Shown: positions 41,878 through 50,227 of the stretch, piece by piece
Numbering within the stretch: position 1 is the stretch's first letter
Layout: each line of letters opens with the position of its first letter
Origin: Neisseria musculi
GTDB lineage: Bacteria > Pseudomonadota > Gammaproteobacteria > Burkholderiales > Neisseriaceae
Direction: 5' to 3'
DNA: 64,000 nt
Assembly (NCBI RefSeq): GCF_014297595.2
Contig: NZ_CP060414.2
Location: 2,356,001 to 2,420,000, forward strand
Notes under the pieces: model-generated
The model's database searches: none
Told to the model about the DNA's origin: nothing
What the model saw: only the letters and a program-made list of their open reading frames with translations
Program-made: the position numbers and the translations under genes

Positions 41878-42597
41878 GGGGCTGTCCTAGATAACTAGAA
41901 CAAATCCTGCTTTACTAATTGTTTTAAAATAGAAATTTGAAATTTTATCTCACTGTTGTTAAAACGCCATTCACACTCTTTCAAATACAGTTCAAAATGC
42001 TCTTTGGGAATGCCGTTAAACTTGCGTAAATGGCGTTTTGCTTGGTTCCAAAAGTTCTCAATTCCGTTAATGTGATTTTGTCGCTCAGCAAAATGTGTGC
42101 TGTGATTGATCCGAAAATGTGAAAATTCGCTCACATCAAGAACGTCATAACTTTTGTAACAATCGGTATAAACAATGCTATCAGGCTTCACTTGCTCGCG
42201 GATAATTGGCAATAAAGTCGCAGTTTGTGTATTGGGTACGGCAACGGTGTAAACCTTACCATTACGCTTCAAAAGCCCGAATACAGCCACTTTGCCAGCC
42301 GCACCGCGACCACGTTTGCCTTTGCGTTGTCCGCCAAAATAGCTTTCATCAACTTCTACTTCACCATCAAGCATTTCCAGATGCGGGCTGTTGTGATAGA
42401 TAAGTAAGCGCAAACGGTGGAAGTAATAGGCAGCGGTATTTTTATTGACGCTAACTAATTGCGCCGCTGTGCGAGCGGTAACACCTGCAACAAATAGTTC
42501 AATCAGTTTGTTTTGCTTGTACTGACTTAAACGACTTTTTCTCATAGGGATTATTCTAACCTGAAGTTAAATTTCCCTAGTTATCTAGTACAGCCCC
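41878..42597 (-). mobile_element. IS1016-type insertion sequence (IS1595 family), intact
   Basis: 720 bp with inverted ends GGGGCTGTCCTAGATAACTAG and its complement with one difference. Flanked by an exact 8-bp target duplication TAATCCTT (41870-41877 and 42598-42605), the size expected for the family. Carries one intact transposase. Inserted into the FtsK-like pseudogene. Confidence 0.9.
41895..42545 (-). CDS. IS1016-type transposase
   Basis: 216 residues. N-terminal helix-turn-helix (GVTARTAAQLVSVNKNTAAY), then the ISXO2-like DDE domain: DESYFGG, VYTDCYKSYD and NGIENFWNQAKRHL. No stops or frameshifts, so it is probably active. Length matches IS1016 transposases of Neisseria and Haemophilus. 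Confidence 0.93.
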   Translation of the reverse strand: MRKSRLSQYKQNKLIELFVAGVTARTAAQLVSVNKNTAAYYFHRLRLLIYHNSPHLEMLDGEVEVDESYFGGQRKGKRGRGAAGKVAVFGLLKRNGKVYTVAVPNTQTATLLPIIREQVKPDSIVYTDCYKSYDVLDVSEFSHFRINHSTHFAERQNHINGIENFWNQAKRHLRKFNGIPKEHFELYLKECEWRFNNSEIKFQISILKQLVKQDLF

Positions 42598-43305
42598 TAA
42601 TCCTTGGTGGTATCTATCCAAGTCTGCATATTTACTCAAACGCAGGCGGTAGATGTCGTAACGAGCCCCCGCATATCTGAATTTCAAATCCGCCACGCTG
42701 ATGTTTTGACGTGCAAACGCACCGCGCTAGCGCTGTTTTTGGTTTTCAGACAACTCTTCATTATCTTGGTTGTCTGGAGTGTCTATAATTGTACCTACAC
42801 CTGCATTTTTCACAGCCAAATCGGTTAGCTCATTCAAAAAAATCTGCCGTGCCGCCAGTTCGTCATCGGGCTTAAAGCGTTTGCAGCCTTCCCATAAGTT
42901 TTCCAGTTCTACTGCACCTGTATGCCATAAAGAGTGAATCAGTGCATACAAATCATCTTTGTCGACCTTTTTGTCGGGATTAAGGCGAAACAATGCATCG
43001 CTTAGTATGACCAGCCACAGGCGCGAATAATCCTGAAAACAGGTTTGAAAAGAAGCAATTTCTGTGCCTTTGGCATTGGGTGCAGAAATTAGTTTACCCA
43101 GGCTATCAGTAAAGCCTTTAGCAAAACAATAGCCAATACAAAGCATGGCCCAGTCAAAATGACCGTCAAATGGTGGTAATGCGCCTGCACTATTAAGTTC
43201 TTTTCGGATTTTCTTGGCTTCTTCGCTGGAAATAATCCGCTTTTCACCCATATCGGTATGTTCCAATTGGTACATGATGTTTTCCAATATATTTCAGACG
43301 GCCTG

Positions 43306-44398
43306 TTATTTAAAATACACGTCGGCAGTTACCTGGGAACATGCGCCACCGCTGGTCAATGACTCTGCCTCTACCAGATAGGTGCGACTGATATGGGGTT
43401 CCAAACGGCGGTACACTTTGGGCGTGATTTCCGTATCCTGCGACAACAAAATCACTTGCTGACTTAAATTAGCCCAATGGTTAAACAAACCTTCGCGATG
43501 GCCTTTATCTAAACGCGCAAGCGGTGTATCAATAATAAATAAACGGTGCTTGATAGCGTGTGACTTTTGCTAAAGCTGATACCAGCGATATAATTAGAAT
43601 CTGCATTTGACCTGCCGATGAGTCTACATGAGTTTCATAGCCGTCGTAGCCGAACAAGCTCATTTGTCCGTTTGCTTTGATGCGGATATGATCAATATGT
43701 TTGTCGTGGGCGATAGCACGATTAATCCGTGTAGCGGCCTCGCCGACAGCCTCAACTTTCTGTTTCAGCAATTCTTCAATCAGACGCACGATGACTTTAT
43801 CCACTTCCCCTGCGCGGCGCGATTTGAGCAACTGCGGATCGCTTTCGCTGATTTTATCATTTAAATCAGAAACTTCTTTAGATAAGCGTTCATGCATTTT
43901 TTGGTGCTGAATCAGATTGTTTTTCAGATGGCCTAAACGCTCTTTGTATTTATCGGCTTCTTGATTGGCTTCTTTCAGTTGTTCGACCAGTTTGTCGTTA
44001 TTGGTACCTTGCAGATTCTCAATTTCAGCAATTACGCGTTTACGCTCGGACTCGCGTTTTTTATTTTCTGTTAATAGCTTACCGATTTCACCTTGTGGCA
44101 TTCCTCCTAATTTGGCAATTTTGTTCTGAATCTCGACGTGGGCATTGACCGAAAGATAATTGTGTTTAATTGTGTTTGAGCAGTTGTTGGGCAAGGGATA
44201 AAACAGCTTCTCCCAGCAATCTTCCACTGCCTCTTTTAATAAAGGCTGGCTGAAAATCATACTGGCCATCTGTCCTAACGCTTGATTGACTTTCTCACTG
44301 CTGACAAATGTATTCCAAAAGTCATCAACTTTTTCGGCAATTTGATTTTTTCCTGCTTCATGGTTCAGGCGGTTTTTCTCGCGCTCCAATTGTACTTA
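43306..44398 (-). pseudogene. C-terminal part of a DndD-like SMC-type ATPase, truncated and frameshifted
   Basis: Minus-strand frame from about 44395. A zinc-hook-less coiled coil (about 80-180, e.g. KLVEQLKEANQEADKYKERL) leads into an ABC-type head: signature SSAGQMQILIISLVSALAK, then Walker B FIIDTPLARLDKGHREGL, which is split by a frameshift near 43530 in a T/A-rich run, and finally QQVILLSQDTEI. DTPL-R-D-HR and LLS-D-EI are the DndD C-terminal pattern as I remember it; DndD helps put sulfur into the DNA backbone. The N-terminal Walker A half is missing, cut off at a DUS-containing junction near 44400. Non-functional. Confidence 0.7.
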
Positions 44399-44475
44399 TA
44401 AATCTTTCAGACGGCTTTTGGCCTTGTTTGATGTTTGATAAAGTTATCGGTTTATATTACTTGCGGCAATACCCG

Positions 44476-45144
44476 TTATTTAACAGCAGGGTTGCCGTGT
44501 TTCACCAATTCTGCAGCCAATGCGGTCTGCCGCTGCGGATCGTGGGTGAAAAAAGCCGTATCCGCCCAAATGTCCGCATCTTTAGGTAACACCGCCAAAA
44601 CCTTGCCCGACAATTTTCCCCCGCGTGTCTGCCAGGCCTTTAAAAACTGCGCCCTGCCCATCGAAATATGCCCGAGCGAGGGGTCGACCAATAAAACGGT
44701 ATTCTTGGAAATGCCGCGCAACACCGAAAAATGATCGTCTTTACGGTATTTCAGATAGACGATAACGGGGATTTTCAATTGCGCGAGCTGTTCGAACGAC
44801 AAAGCATAGCCTTTGGCTTCAAAACCAAAATCGGGCATGATGCGCCGCATATCCTCAAACGAAGCGCGCATCTGATCTTTATCCAGCTTTTTCATCACTT
44901 CTGCTTCGGTGAGCTTTTGCCCGTAGAAATTGTTCAGCAGCGTTGCCACCGAGGCCGCGCCGCAGGAGTAGTCCAAATCCTGCTTCACGATATTGAAATC
45001 GCGCATTTCTTTCCAACTTCTAACCTTGATTTTGCCGTAGGCGATCGGGTTATCGTTAAACACGGGGGAGGCGCAAAGGCTGCCCGAAAGCAGCCAGACG
45101 GCAAACAGGAGGGGAAAATATCTTATTGCAATGTGCCCGGTCAT
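44476..45144 (-). CDS. secreted stand-alone C39 peptidase
   Basis: 222 residues with a Sec signal peptide (YFPLLFAVWLLSGSLCASP). The C39 catalytic set is intact: Gln55 and Cys61 in QDLDYSCGAAS, His138 in DDHFSVLRGI, Asp154 in LLVDPSLGH. C39 enzymes cut after double-glycine leaders; most are fused to ABC exporters, but this one is exported alone and so would act in the periplasm, like FapD of the functional-amyloid system. Last gene of a minus-strand cluster containing GG-leader peptides and an outer-membrane barrel, its likely substrates and exit route. Confidence 0.85.
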   Translation of the reverse strand: MTGHIAIRYFPLLFAVWLLSGSLCASPVFNDNPIAYGKIKVRSWKEMRDFNIVKQDLDYSCGAASVATLLNNFYGQKLTEAEVMKKLDKDQMRASFEDMRRIMPDFGFEAKGYALSFEQLAQLKIPVIVYLKYRKDDHFSVLRGISKNTVLLVDPSLGHISMGRAQFLKAWQTRGGKLSGKVLAVLPKDADIWADTAFFTHDPQRQTALAAELVKHGNPAVK

Positions 45145-45160
45145 TAAAAGCTCCCAAATA

Positions 45161-45446
45161 TTATTTATCTCTTTTTCTGCGGTTTTCTATTTTTTCAGCA
45201 ACCCAAAGAAATATATAGCATATTAAAAACAGCAAACAGGAAAATAAGACTAAATCTCTGGATAAAATAATAATGATATCAAGGGGGTAATTTTTTCTCA
45301 GAAAAAGCTGGTTGAATATTTCGGCAATAAAATAGCCGGAGAAAAACACACAGCCCGCCACCACAGATAAAGTGAGCCTGCTCCATTTTTTTCTGGCTGT
45401 ATTTGGAAGATAAATATCCTAAAACAGCAGCGGTTAAATCAGACAT
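45161..45446 (-). pseudogene. small two-helix membrane protein (copy A), frameshifted
   Basis: Starts MSDLTAAVLGYLSSKYSQKK, then a run of seven A near 45390 shifts the frame. With six A it would continue WSRLTLSVVAGCVFF and end with helix LFLICYIFLWVAEKIENRR, about 95 residues with three hydrophobic segments. Near-identical start to the copy at 46312-46606. Two paralogues each beside a leader peptide suggest immunity-type proteins; that is inference. Confidence 0.55.
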
Positions 45447-45627
45447 ATTTTTTGCTGCAAAATAAATAAAGCAAAGCTTTCCAAAGATGAATATTGGTTT
45501 CCATCTATTTTTTCAGAGATTAATTCAATGATTTGATTTTTTATGTTCATAACTTACCCTTTTATTTTAAAAAGGGGCTTTGCCCTTTTCTTCGGATTGG
45601 TTTGGGTAGAAGGAATCGGTTATCTGA

Positions 45628-45906
45628 TCATTGTTTTCTAACCTTATCCAAAACAAACATAGATAAAGCTATGCAGAAACTTACCGGAATGCTGAAAATA
45701 CCTATACCTTTCCAAGCAATTTCCGTTCCGTTGATAAAATATATGACGGACATAAAAACCACCGCCACACTGTAAATAACACTAAAACATACGGCATAGA
45801 GCAGGAAAAAAGGAATTTTTATTTTCCGGTTATTTTTAAGCAGGTAGCGGGCGGTTTCATTACCCAGCAACCCCGCTAACAAATAAAATATCAGGTTATC
45901 TTCCAT
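45628..45906 (-). CDS. small membrane protein, possible immunity protein
   Basis: 92 residues with three hydrophobic segments (about 5-17, 32-55 and 65-88) separated by a basic loop (KNNRKIKIP). ATG 45906 lies 4 bases after the stop of the second leader peptide, so the two are cotranscribed and probably coupled. I do not recognise the family. Position directly behind a bacteriocin-like peptide is the usual place for an immunity gene. Confidence 0.6.
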   Translation of the reverse strand: MEDNLIFYLLAGLLGNETARYLLKNNRKIKIPFFLLYAVCFSVIYSVAVVFMSVIYFINGTEIAWKGIGIFSIPVSFCIALSMFVLDKVRKQ

Positions 45907-45909
45907 GGC

Positions 45910-46272
45910 TTATCTTTGATGTTTACCCATTGCGGCACTGGAAGTTTGGCTTAAGGCTGCCCCGTTTGCACGGATAACCACATTGCCGTCAGCATTACCT
46001 TCCCTCCATGCGGAAGCGGCGGAGGGGCTGGTAGCAATGCCTGCACCTCGCAGCATTGCATTCGAATATCCTCCACCGATCATGCCGCCCGCTGTTGCTG
46101 CAACTGTGCTGCGAGTGGAGGCAGGTTGCCCTGTACGGTAGTAGCTAATACCGTGATTGATCCATGCGCTAACAGCGCCTCCCATTAATGCAGCAGCCAC
46201 AAAGGGTAATGCCGCCCCCTCTGCTTCTTTTATTTCCTGAGGGGCAGAAGGTAAAAATAGGAGGGTATTTTT
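45910..46272 (-). pseudogene. second GG-leader peptide, N-terminus lost
   Basis: An open minus-strand frame begins after a stop at 46273-46275 with no start codon before the leader core: PQEIKEAEGA (compare AQEMKETEGA of the intact peptide), then a Gly/Ala-rich body (FVAAALMGGAVSAWINHG, ATAGGMIGGGYSNAML) of about 105 residues. The Sec signal and start seem deleted between copy B of the membrane protein and the leader. Translation from the internal ATG near 46200 would lack any leader. Confidence 0.6.
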
Positions 46273-46311
46273 CTATAATGAATGTATCCGGTTGTAAAAA
46301 GAATCCAAATA

Positions 46312-46606
46312 TTACTTGTCTTTTGCTTGTCTTTTTTTCCATTTTTCTATTTTTTCGGCAACCCATAAGAATATATAACCCAGAAAAAATAAGGAAATTG
46401 AAAATAAACTTAAATCTCTGACTAAGTTAATTATAAAAATGGAAGAAATACCACTGCCACGGCTTATCTGCTCTAATTATTTCCGCGATGAAATATCCCA
46501 GAAAGAATAACCCGCCTGCTATTAATGATAGGGAAAATTTACTTATTTTATTTTGACTGTATTTAGAAGATAAATATCCTAAAACAGCAGCTATTAAATC
46601 AGACAT
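46312..46606 (-). pseudogene. small membrane protein (copy B), frameshifted
   Basis: Starts MSDLIAAVLGYLSSKYSQ, first helix LSLIAGGLFFLGYFIAEI, then a frameshift near 46450; the other frame continues INLVRDLSLFSISLFFLGYI and ends FLWVAEKIEKWKKRQ. Paralogue of copy A in both halves. It lies between the intact leader peptide and the truncated one. Confidence 0.55.
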
Positions 46607-46664
46607 ATTTCTTTTTCAAAAAAAGGGGGCGAATTAAGTATTCTCCCCCTCTCTTTCCGTTAAA

Positions 46665-47111
46665 TTATCTACGCCATACCCGATTAGCACCATTATTGGC
46701 TATTGCGCTATTAGCCCGCCATACATTTGCTCCTGCATTTGTCAGGCTGGGGATAAACTTTGCTCCTCCGCTGGCAATGGCACCTGCGGTTCCAAACGAA
46801 GCACCGATAACAGCACCAGAGGCAATATTTCCAGCAAACTTGGCGTTATCCCATTGATAATGCCCTCGATATACACCCCAGGCATACCCAGCTCCACCAG
46901 CCAATCCTCCGATGGCACCTCCTGCAATCCATGGTGCAACCGCGCCCTCCGTTTCTTTCATCTCTTGAGCGGAGAGTTCGGCCAACTGCATCGGTTTGCC
47001 CGCTTCGGTATGGAATACTGCGGCCTCAAATGCCTGATGATCCAGGCTTTGCGCCATCAACGGCGCGGAAAGTGCTGACAAAACCAGCAAAGCAGAAAAT
47101 TGTTTTTTCAT
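46665..47111 (-). CDS. bacteriocin-like peptide with Sec signal plus double-glycine-type leader
   Basis: 148 residues. Residues 1-20 are a clear Sec signal (MKKQFSALLVLSALSAPLMA). Then an acidic spacer and the leader core L46-S-A-Q-E-M-K-E-T-E-G-A57, which fits the LSxxEM...GG/GA pattern cut by C39 enzymes. The predicted mature part of 91 residues is Gly/Ala-rich with GxxxG repeats (IAGGAIGGLAGGAGYAWG), no Cys, and a basic end (RVWRR), as in pore-forming class II bacteriocins. Preceded by CAGGGAGTGATAA. Carrying both export signals on one chain is unusual. Could also be an amyloid-type or structural secreted peptide. Confidence 0.65.
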   Translation of the reverse strand: MKKQFSALLVLSALSAPLMAQSLDHQAFEAAVFHTEAGKPMQLAELSAQEMKETEGAVAPWIAGGAIGGLAGGAGYAWGVYRGHYQWDNAKFAGNIASGAVIGASFGTAGAIASGGAKFIPSLTNAGANVWRANSAIANNGANRVWRR

Positions 47112-47155
47112 TTATCACTCCCTGTTTTCTGTTACAGCGGTTGGAAAAACACCCG

Positions 47156-48026
47156 TTAAAACGTATGCTGCACGCCCAGTTTCAGTTCGGAACTGCCTTG
47201 CCCTGGTTGAAACGTGCCGATGCGTTTAGCGAGGCGGATTTGGAAAAGCCGTAGCCCGCGCCGAAATGGGCATAGGTGGCGGTGCTTCTCGGGGATTCCC
47301 TGCTGCCGTTCAGGCGGTCGGGCTGCGCGCTCAGCCATTGGATGCCGCCGGAGAGGCTGATGCGGTCGTTGGCGGCAAAGGCAAGGTTGGGGTTGATGAG
47401 CCAGTAGTTGCCCGCTTTGAACCTTTGGCCGCCTGAAAGGGTTTTGCCGCCGTTGGTGCGGTAGGCGGCAGTGAGAGAAAGCACAACCGGATCAATGGCT
47501 TTATAGGTGGTTGCGCCGATAAGCCACGATTTGCCCGATGAGGCTTTGCCGCGCGATTTTTCGTAAACGGCAGCTTCGGCAAAGCCGATCAGGGCAGGGT
47601 TTTTATCGTCTTTTAAAAAGGTGCGGCTGATGCCGATCGATACATCGGAAAGTGTTTGCTGCGGCTGCTTGTTTGGCTTTCGCTGTCGAAAGAGCGTTCT
47701 TCGCGCTACAGCCAGCTTGCATTGCCATAAAGATCAGTATTGCCCGTGAGGCCGTAACGCAGGCCGAGGATGGCTGCCGGCATATCGCTGTTTTTGCTGG
47801 TTTAGGCAAGCCCGGTGGGTATGGGGATAAACGATGCCGCTGAGGTTTGGATAAACACGGGGGCGGAAAGCTCGGGGAGGCTGCTTTCGCTGTTGATATA
47901 GCCGATCGAGGCATCGAGTTTGAGTTTGCCTTTGTCGGTGGTGATGTTTTCTATGCTGAGCGGCAGGTCGGCAAAGGCACAGAGCGGTGTGGCGGCGGCC
48001 AGTAGGAAAAATTTGCGGATATTCAT
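47156..48026 (-). pseudogene. outer-membrane beta-barrel protein, decayed
   Basis: From ATG 48026: signal peptide FFLLAAATPLCAFA, then GKLKLDASIGYINSE. The frame continues through two in-frame stops (TAA at 47802-47804, TAG near 47705) with matching sequence beyond them (AILGLRYGLTGNTDLYGN), then shifts near 47660 and again near 47195. Amphipathic beta strands run throughout (SLSGGIQWL, YAHFGAGYGFSKSASLNA) and the very end is GVQHTF, the terminal-Phe signature of outer-membrane barrels. About 285 codons originally. First gene of the C39/leader-peptide cluster and the obvious exit pore; FapF plays that part in the Fap system. Confidence 0.65.
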
Positions 48027-48237
48027 GACCAGTTTGGGTGTTTTAAGCGGATTGGGTGATGATAGCCGACAATAAGAAAAAATACATCCGAAACGGGTGT
48101 AAAACCGCCGCCCTTGAAACCGGGGCGATGGGAAAACTGCGCTTTTCCATAGATTGGGCAGCGCAAAGGCCGTCTGAAAACCTTTCAGAGGCCTTTGCGC
48201 TGCGGGTAAGGTGTTTTTCCGAATGATACCGCCGAAA

Positions 48238-48843
48238 TCACTCAAACAGTTTGCCCTGCGCCAGCAGGGTTTTGACCGGCGCGAAGCTGCGGCGGTGTTC
48301 GGGCAACACGCCGAATTCGGCGAGGGCGGCAAGGTGGGCGGCGGTGCCGTAGCCTTTGTGTTTGTCGAAACCGTATTGCGGATAACGTTCGGCCAGGGCA
48401 TACATTTCGGCATCGCGCGCGGTTTTGGCGAGCACGGAGGCGGCGGAGATTTCGGTGATTCTGCAATCGCCTTTCACCACGGCTTCGGCGGCAATGCCCA
48501 AATTTTTCGGCACGCGGTTGCCGTCTATCAGCACTTTCTGCGGCGGCACGGCCAAGCCCTGCACGGCGCGGGTCATCGCAAGCAGGGTGGCGTGCAGGAT
48601 ATTGAGGGTGTCGATTTCACGCACATCGGCGCAGGCCACGCTCCAGGCAACGGCCTGTGCTTTGATTTGTGCGGCCAATTCGTTACGCTTGTTTTCGCTG
48701 AGTTGTTTGGAATCGGTGAGACTGGGCAGGTGATGGCCGGGCGGCAGGATTACGGCGGCGGCAAACACACTGCCTGCCAGCGGGCCGCGCCCGGCTTCAT
48801 CAACGCCGGCGGTGATAAGGGGGTTTATGGGTTGGCTTTTCAG
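48238..48843 (-). CDS. rnhB: ribonuclease HII
   Basis: 201 residues if begun at CTG 48843. Removes ribonucleotides and RNA primers from DNA-RNA hybrids. [15 protein letters not shown] carries the first catalytic Asp-Glu; also [17 protein letters not shown], and the last acidic pair near [15 protein letters not shown]. There is no ATG, GTG or TTG in frame before the DEAGRG motif; the best site is a CTG inside a DUS that also provides the lpxB stop (overlapping). A GTG at 48768 would remove the catalytic motif and is wrong. Follows lpxB as in other Neisseria. Confidence 0.88.
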   Translation of the reverse strand: MKSQPINPLITAGVDEAGRGPLAGSVFAAAVILPPGHHLPSLTDSKQLSENKRNELAAQIKAQAVAWSVACADVREIDTLNILHATLLAMTRAVQGLAVPPQKVLIDGNRVPKNLGIAAEAVVKGDCRITEISAASVLAKTARDAEMYALAERYPQYGFDKHKGYGTAAHLAALAEFGVLPEHRRSFAPVKTLLAQGKLFE

Positions 48844-50042
48844 ACGGCCTCCGGTTTGGCTTCGGCCACGGCGGCAACGCCCGCTTCGGCCAGCACGGCG
48901 CTTGCGGCGAGTGCATCGGTGTTTTTGCGCAGCAGCCGGTGCAGGTTGAGAAAATCCTGCTGCAGGGCGGCAACATCTTGCGGCGATTCATACCATTCGG
49001 CCACGGCGGCGGCCAGTTTGGCGGGGGCGGCATCGTCTTGCAGCAGCTCGGGCACGGCACCTTTGCCGAGCAGGATATTGGGCAGCCCCACATGGGGCAC
49101 CTTGATTTTGCGTTTCACATAGGCATAGGTGAGTGGCGAGATTTTATAGCTGATTACCATAGGCCGTTTGCACAGCGCCACTTCCAGCGTGGCGGTGCCG
49201 CTGGTAACCAGCACCACATCGGCGGCAGTGCAGGCCAAATCGGCGTGCGCGCTCATCAGTTGCACGGGCAGGCCGATAAATTCACTTTGGTGCAGAATCG
49301 AAACCAAGCGGCTGCGGGTGGCCACGGTGGCCACGGGCAGCAGAAAGCGGGCGGAAGGATAGCGTTGCAGCAGCAGGCGGGCGGTGCGGAAGAATATCGG
49401 TGCCATATAATCGACCTCGCTCACGCGGCTGCCGGGCATCAGGCAGAACACCGTTTCCCACGGCTCGATTTTCATGTGCCGGCGCGCGGCGTTGCGGTCG
49501 GCATCGAGCGGCAGGGTTTGCGCCATCGGGTGGCCGACAAACTCGGCCTGCCCGCCCGCCTCCCGATAAAGCGGCGGCTCCATCGGAAACAGACACAGCA
49601 CACGGTTGACTTGTTCCACAATGGTATCGACCCGTTCGCGCCGCCACGCCCACACCGAGGGGCTGACATAGTGCACAGTGGGAATGCCTGCTTTTTTGAG
49701 TTTTCCGGCCACGCCGAGGTTGAAATCGGGCGCGTCTATGCCCACAAACACATCGGGGCGGATGCGTTTCAGGCTGCGCACCAGGCCGTGGCGGATTCTC
49801 AAAATTTCGGGCAGGCGCCGCACCACTTCGGCAAAGCCGCGCACGGCCAGTTTTTCTTGGTCGTAGAGGCTGCGGAAGCCTTTTGCCAGCATACGCGGCC
49901 CGCCGATGCCGACAAACTCGGCCTGCGGGCAGCGTTGCCTGAGAGCGGCCATCAGGTGTTCGCCGAGCAGGTCGCCGGAGGCTTCGCCGGCACACAGCGC
50001 AATAACGGGCGGCCGGTTGGCGGGCGGTTGGTGGGAAGTCAT
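48840..50042 (-). CDS. lpxB: lipid-A-disaccharide synthase
   Basis: 400 residues, GT19 family. Condenses UDP-2,3-diacylglucosamine with lipid X at the inner membrane. [17 protein letters not shown] near 15-31, [50 protein letters not shown] start at ATG 50042 ([12 protein letters not shown]); the frame is open to 50198 but runs through a DUS-rich spacer. The stop is the TGA of a DUS. Confidence 0.95.
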   Translation of the reverse strand: MTSHQPPANRPPVIALCAGEASGDLLGEHLMAALRQRCPQAEFVGIGGPRMLAKGFRSLYDQEKLAVRGFAEVVRRLPEILRIRHGLVRSLKRIRPDVFVGIDAPDFNLGVAGKLKKAGIPTVHYVSPSVWAWRRERVDTIVEQVNRVLCLFPMEPPLYREAGGQAEFVGHPMAQTLPLDADRNAARRHMKIEPWETVFCLMPGSRVSEVDYMAPIFFRTARLLLQRYPSARFLLPVATVATRSRLVSILHQSEFIGLPVQLMSAHADLACTAADVVLVTSGTATLEVALCKRPMVISYKISPLTYAYVKRKIKVPHVGLPNILLGKGAVPELLQDDAAPAKLAAAVAEWYESPQDVAALQQDFLNLHRLLRKNTDALAASAVLAEAGVAAVAEAKPEAV

Positions 50043-50227
50043 AAATAAAACAATGAAATATAAGCCAAGCCGTATTGTAGCGAAATTTATCGGGGCACCG
50101 TGGTATTTTGCCCCAGCGGTAGGCCTGCTTGATAAGAGACAGCCTGCCGAACGTTTCAGACGGCCTGAAACACCGGCCGAAGCCGGGCGGGTTTCCAAAT
50201 GGCACCAGAGAGCAGTGTTTCCGTGTT

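Larger units (their letters stand above)
41013..43275 (-). pseudogene. FtsK/SpoIIIE-type DNA translocase of a Dnd-like locus, broken three times
   Basis: Reading the minus strand from ATG 43275: about 180 residues of a helical domain (containing FDWAMLCIGYCFAKGF, faintly like DndE), then an in-frame TAG at 42727-42729; the frame stays open beyond it (GAFARQNISVADLKFRYAGA) until an IS1016-type element interrupts it. Removing the IS and one target copy restores the frame (YHQGLCSELGVKESALYIV). Then the motor domain: Walker A GGTTGSGKSVFVRTLL, a -1 frameshift near 41490, Walker B VIVVDELANLL, and the sensor region NTQRPDAKVLDGTLRSNLP ending GKGDHLVKW. So an amber codon, an IS and a frameshift destroyed one gene of roughly 560 codons. 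Not the cell-division FtsK: no membrane helices or gamma domain. Confidence 0.7.

Noticed and set aside
36305..44398. Interpreting the accessory region as an integrated prophage or plasmid
   Set aside because: No integrase, phage structural genes, replication genes or attachment-site duplication is visible; it looks like piecemeal gain and decay.
44731..45147. Plus-strand frame opposite the C39 peptidase
   Set aside because: Antisense shadow; the minus strand carries an intact catalytic set and signal peptide.
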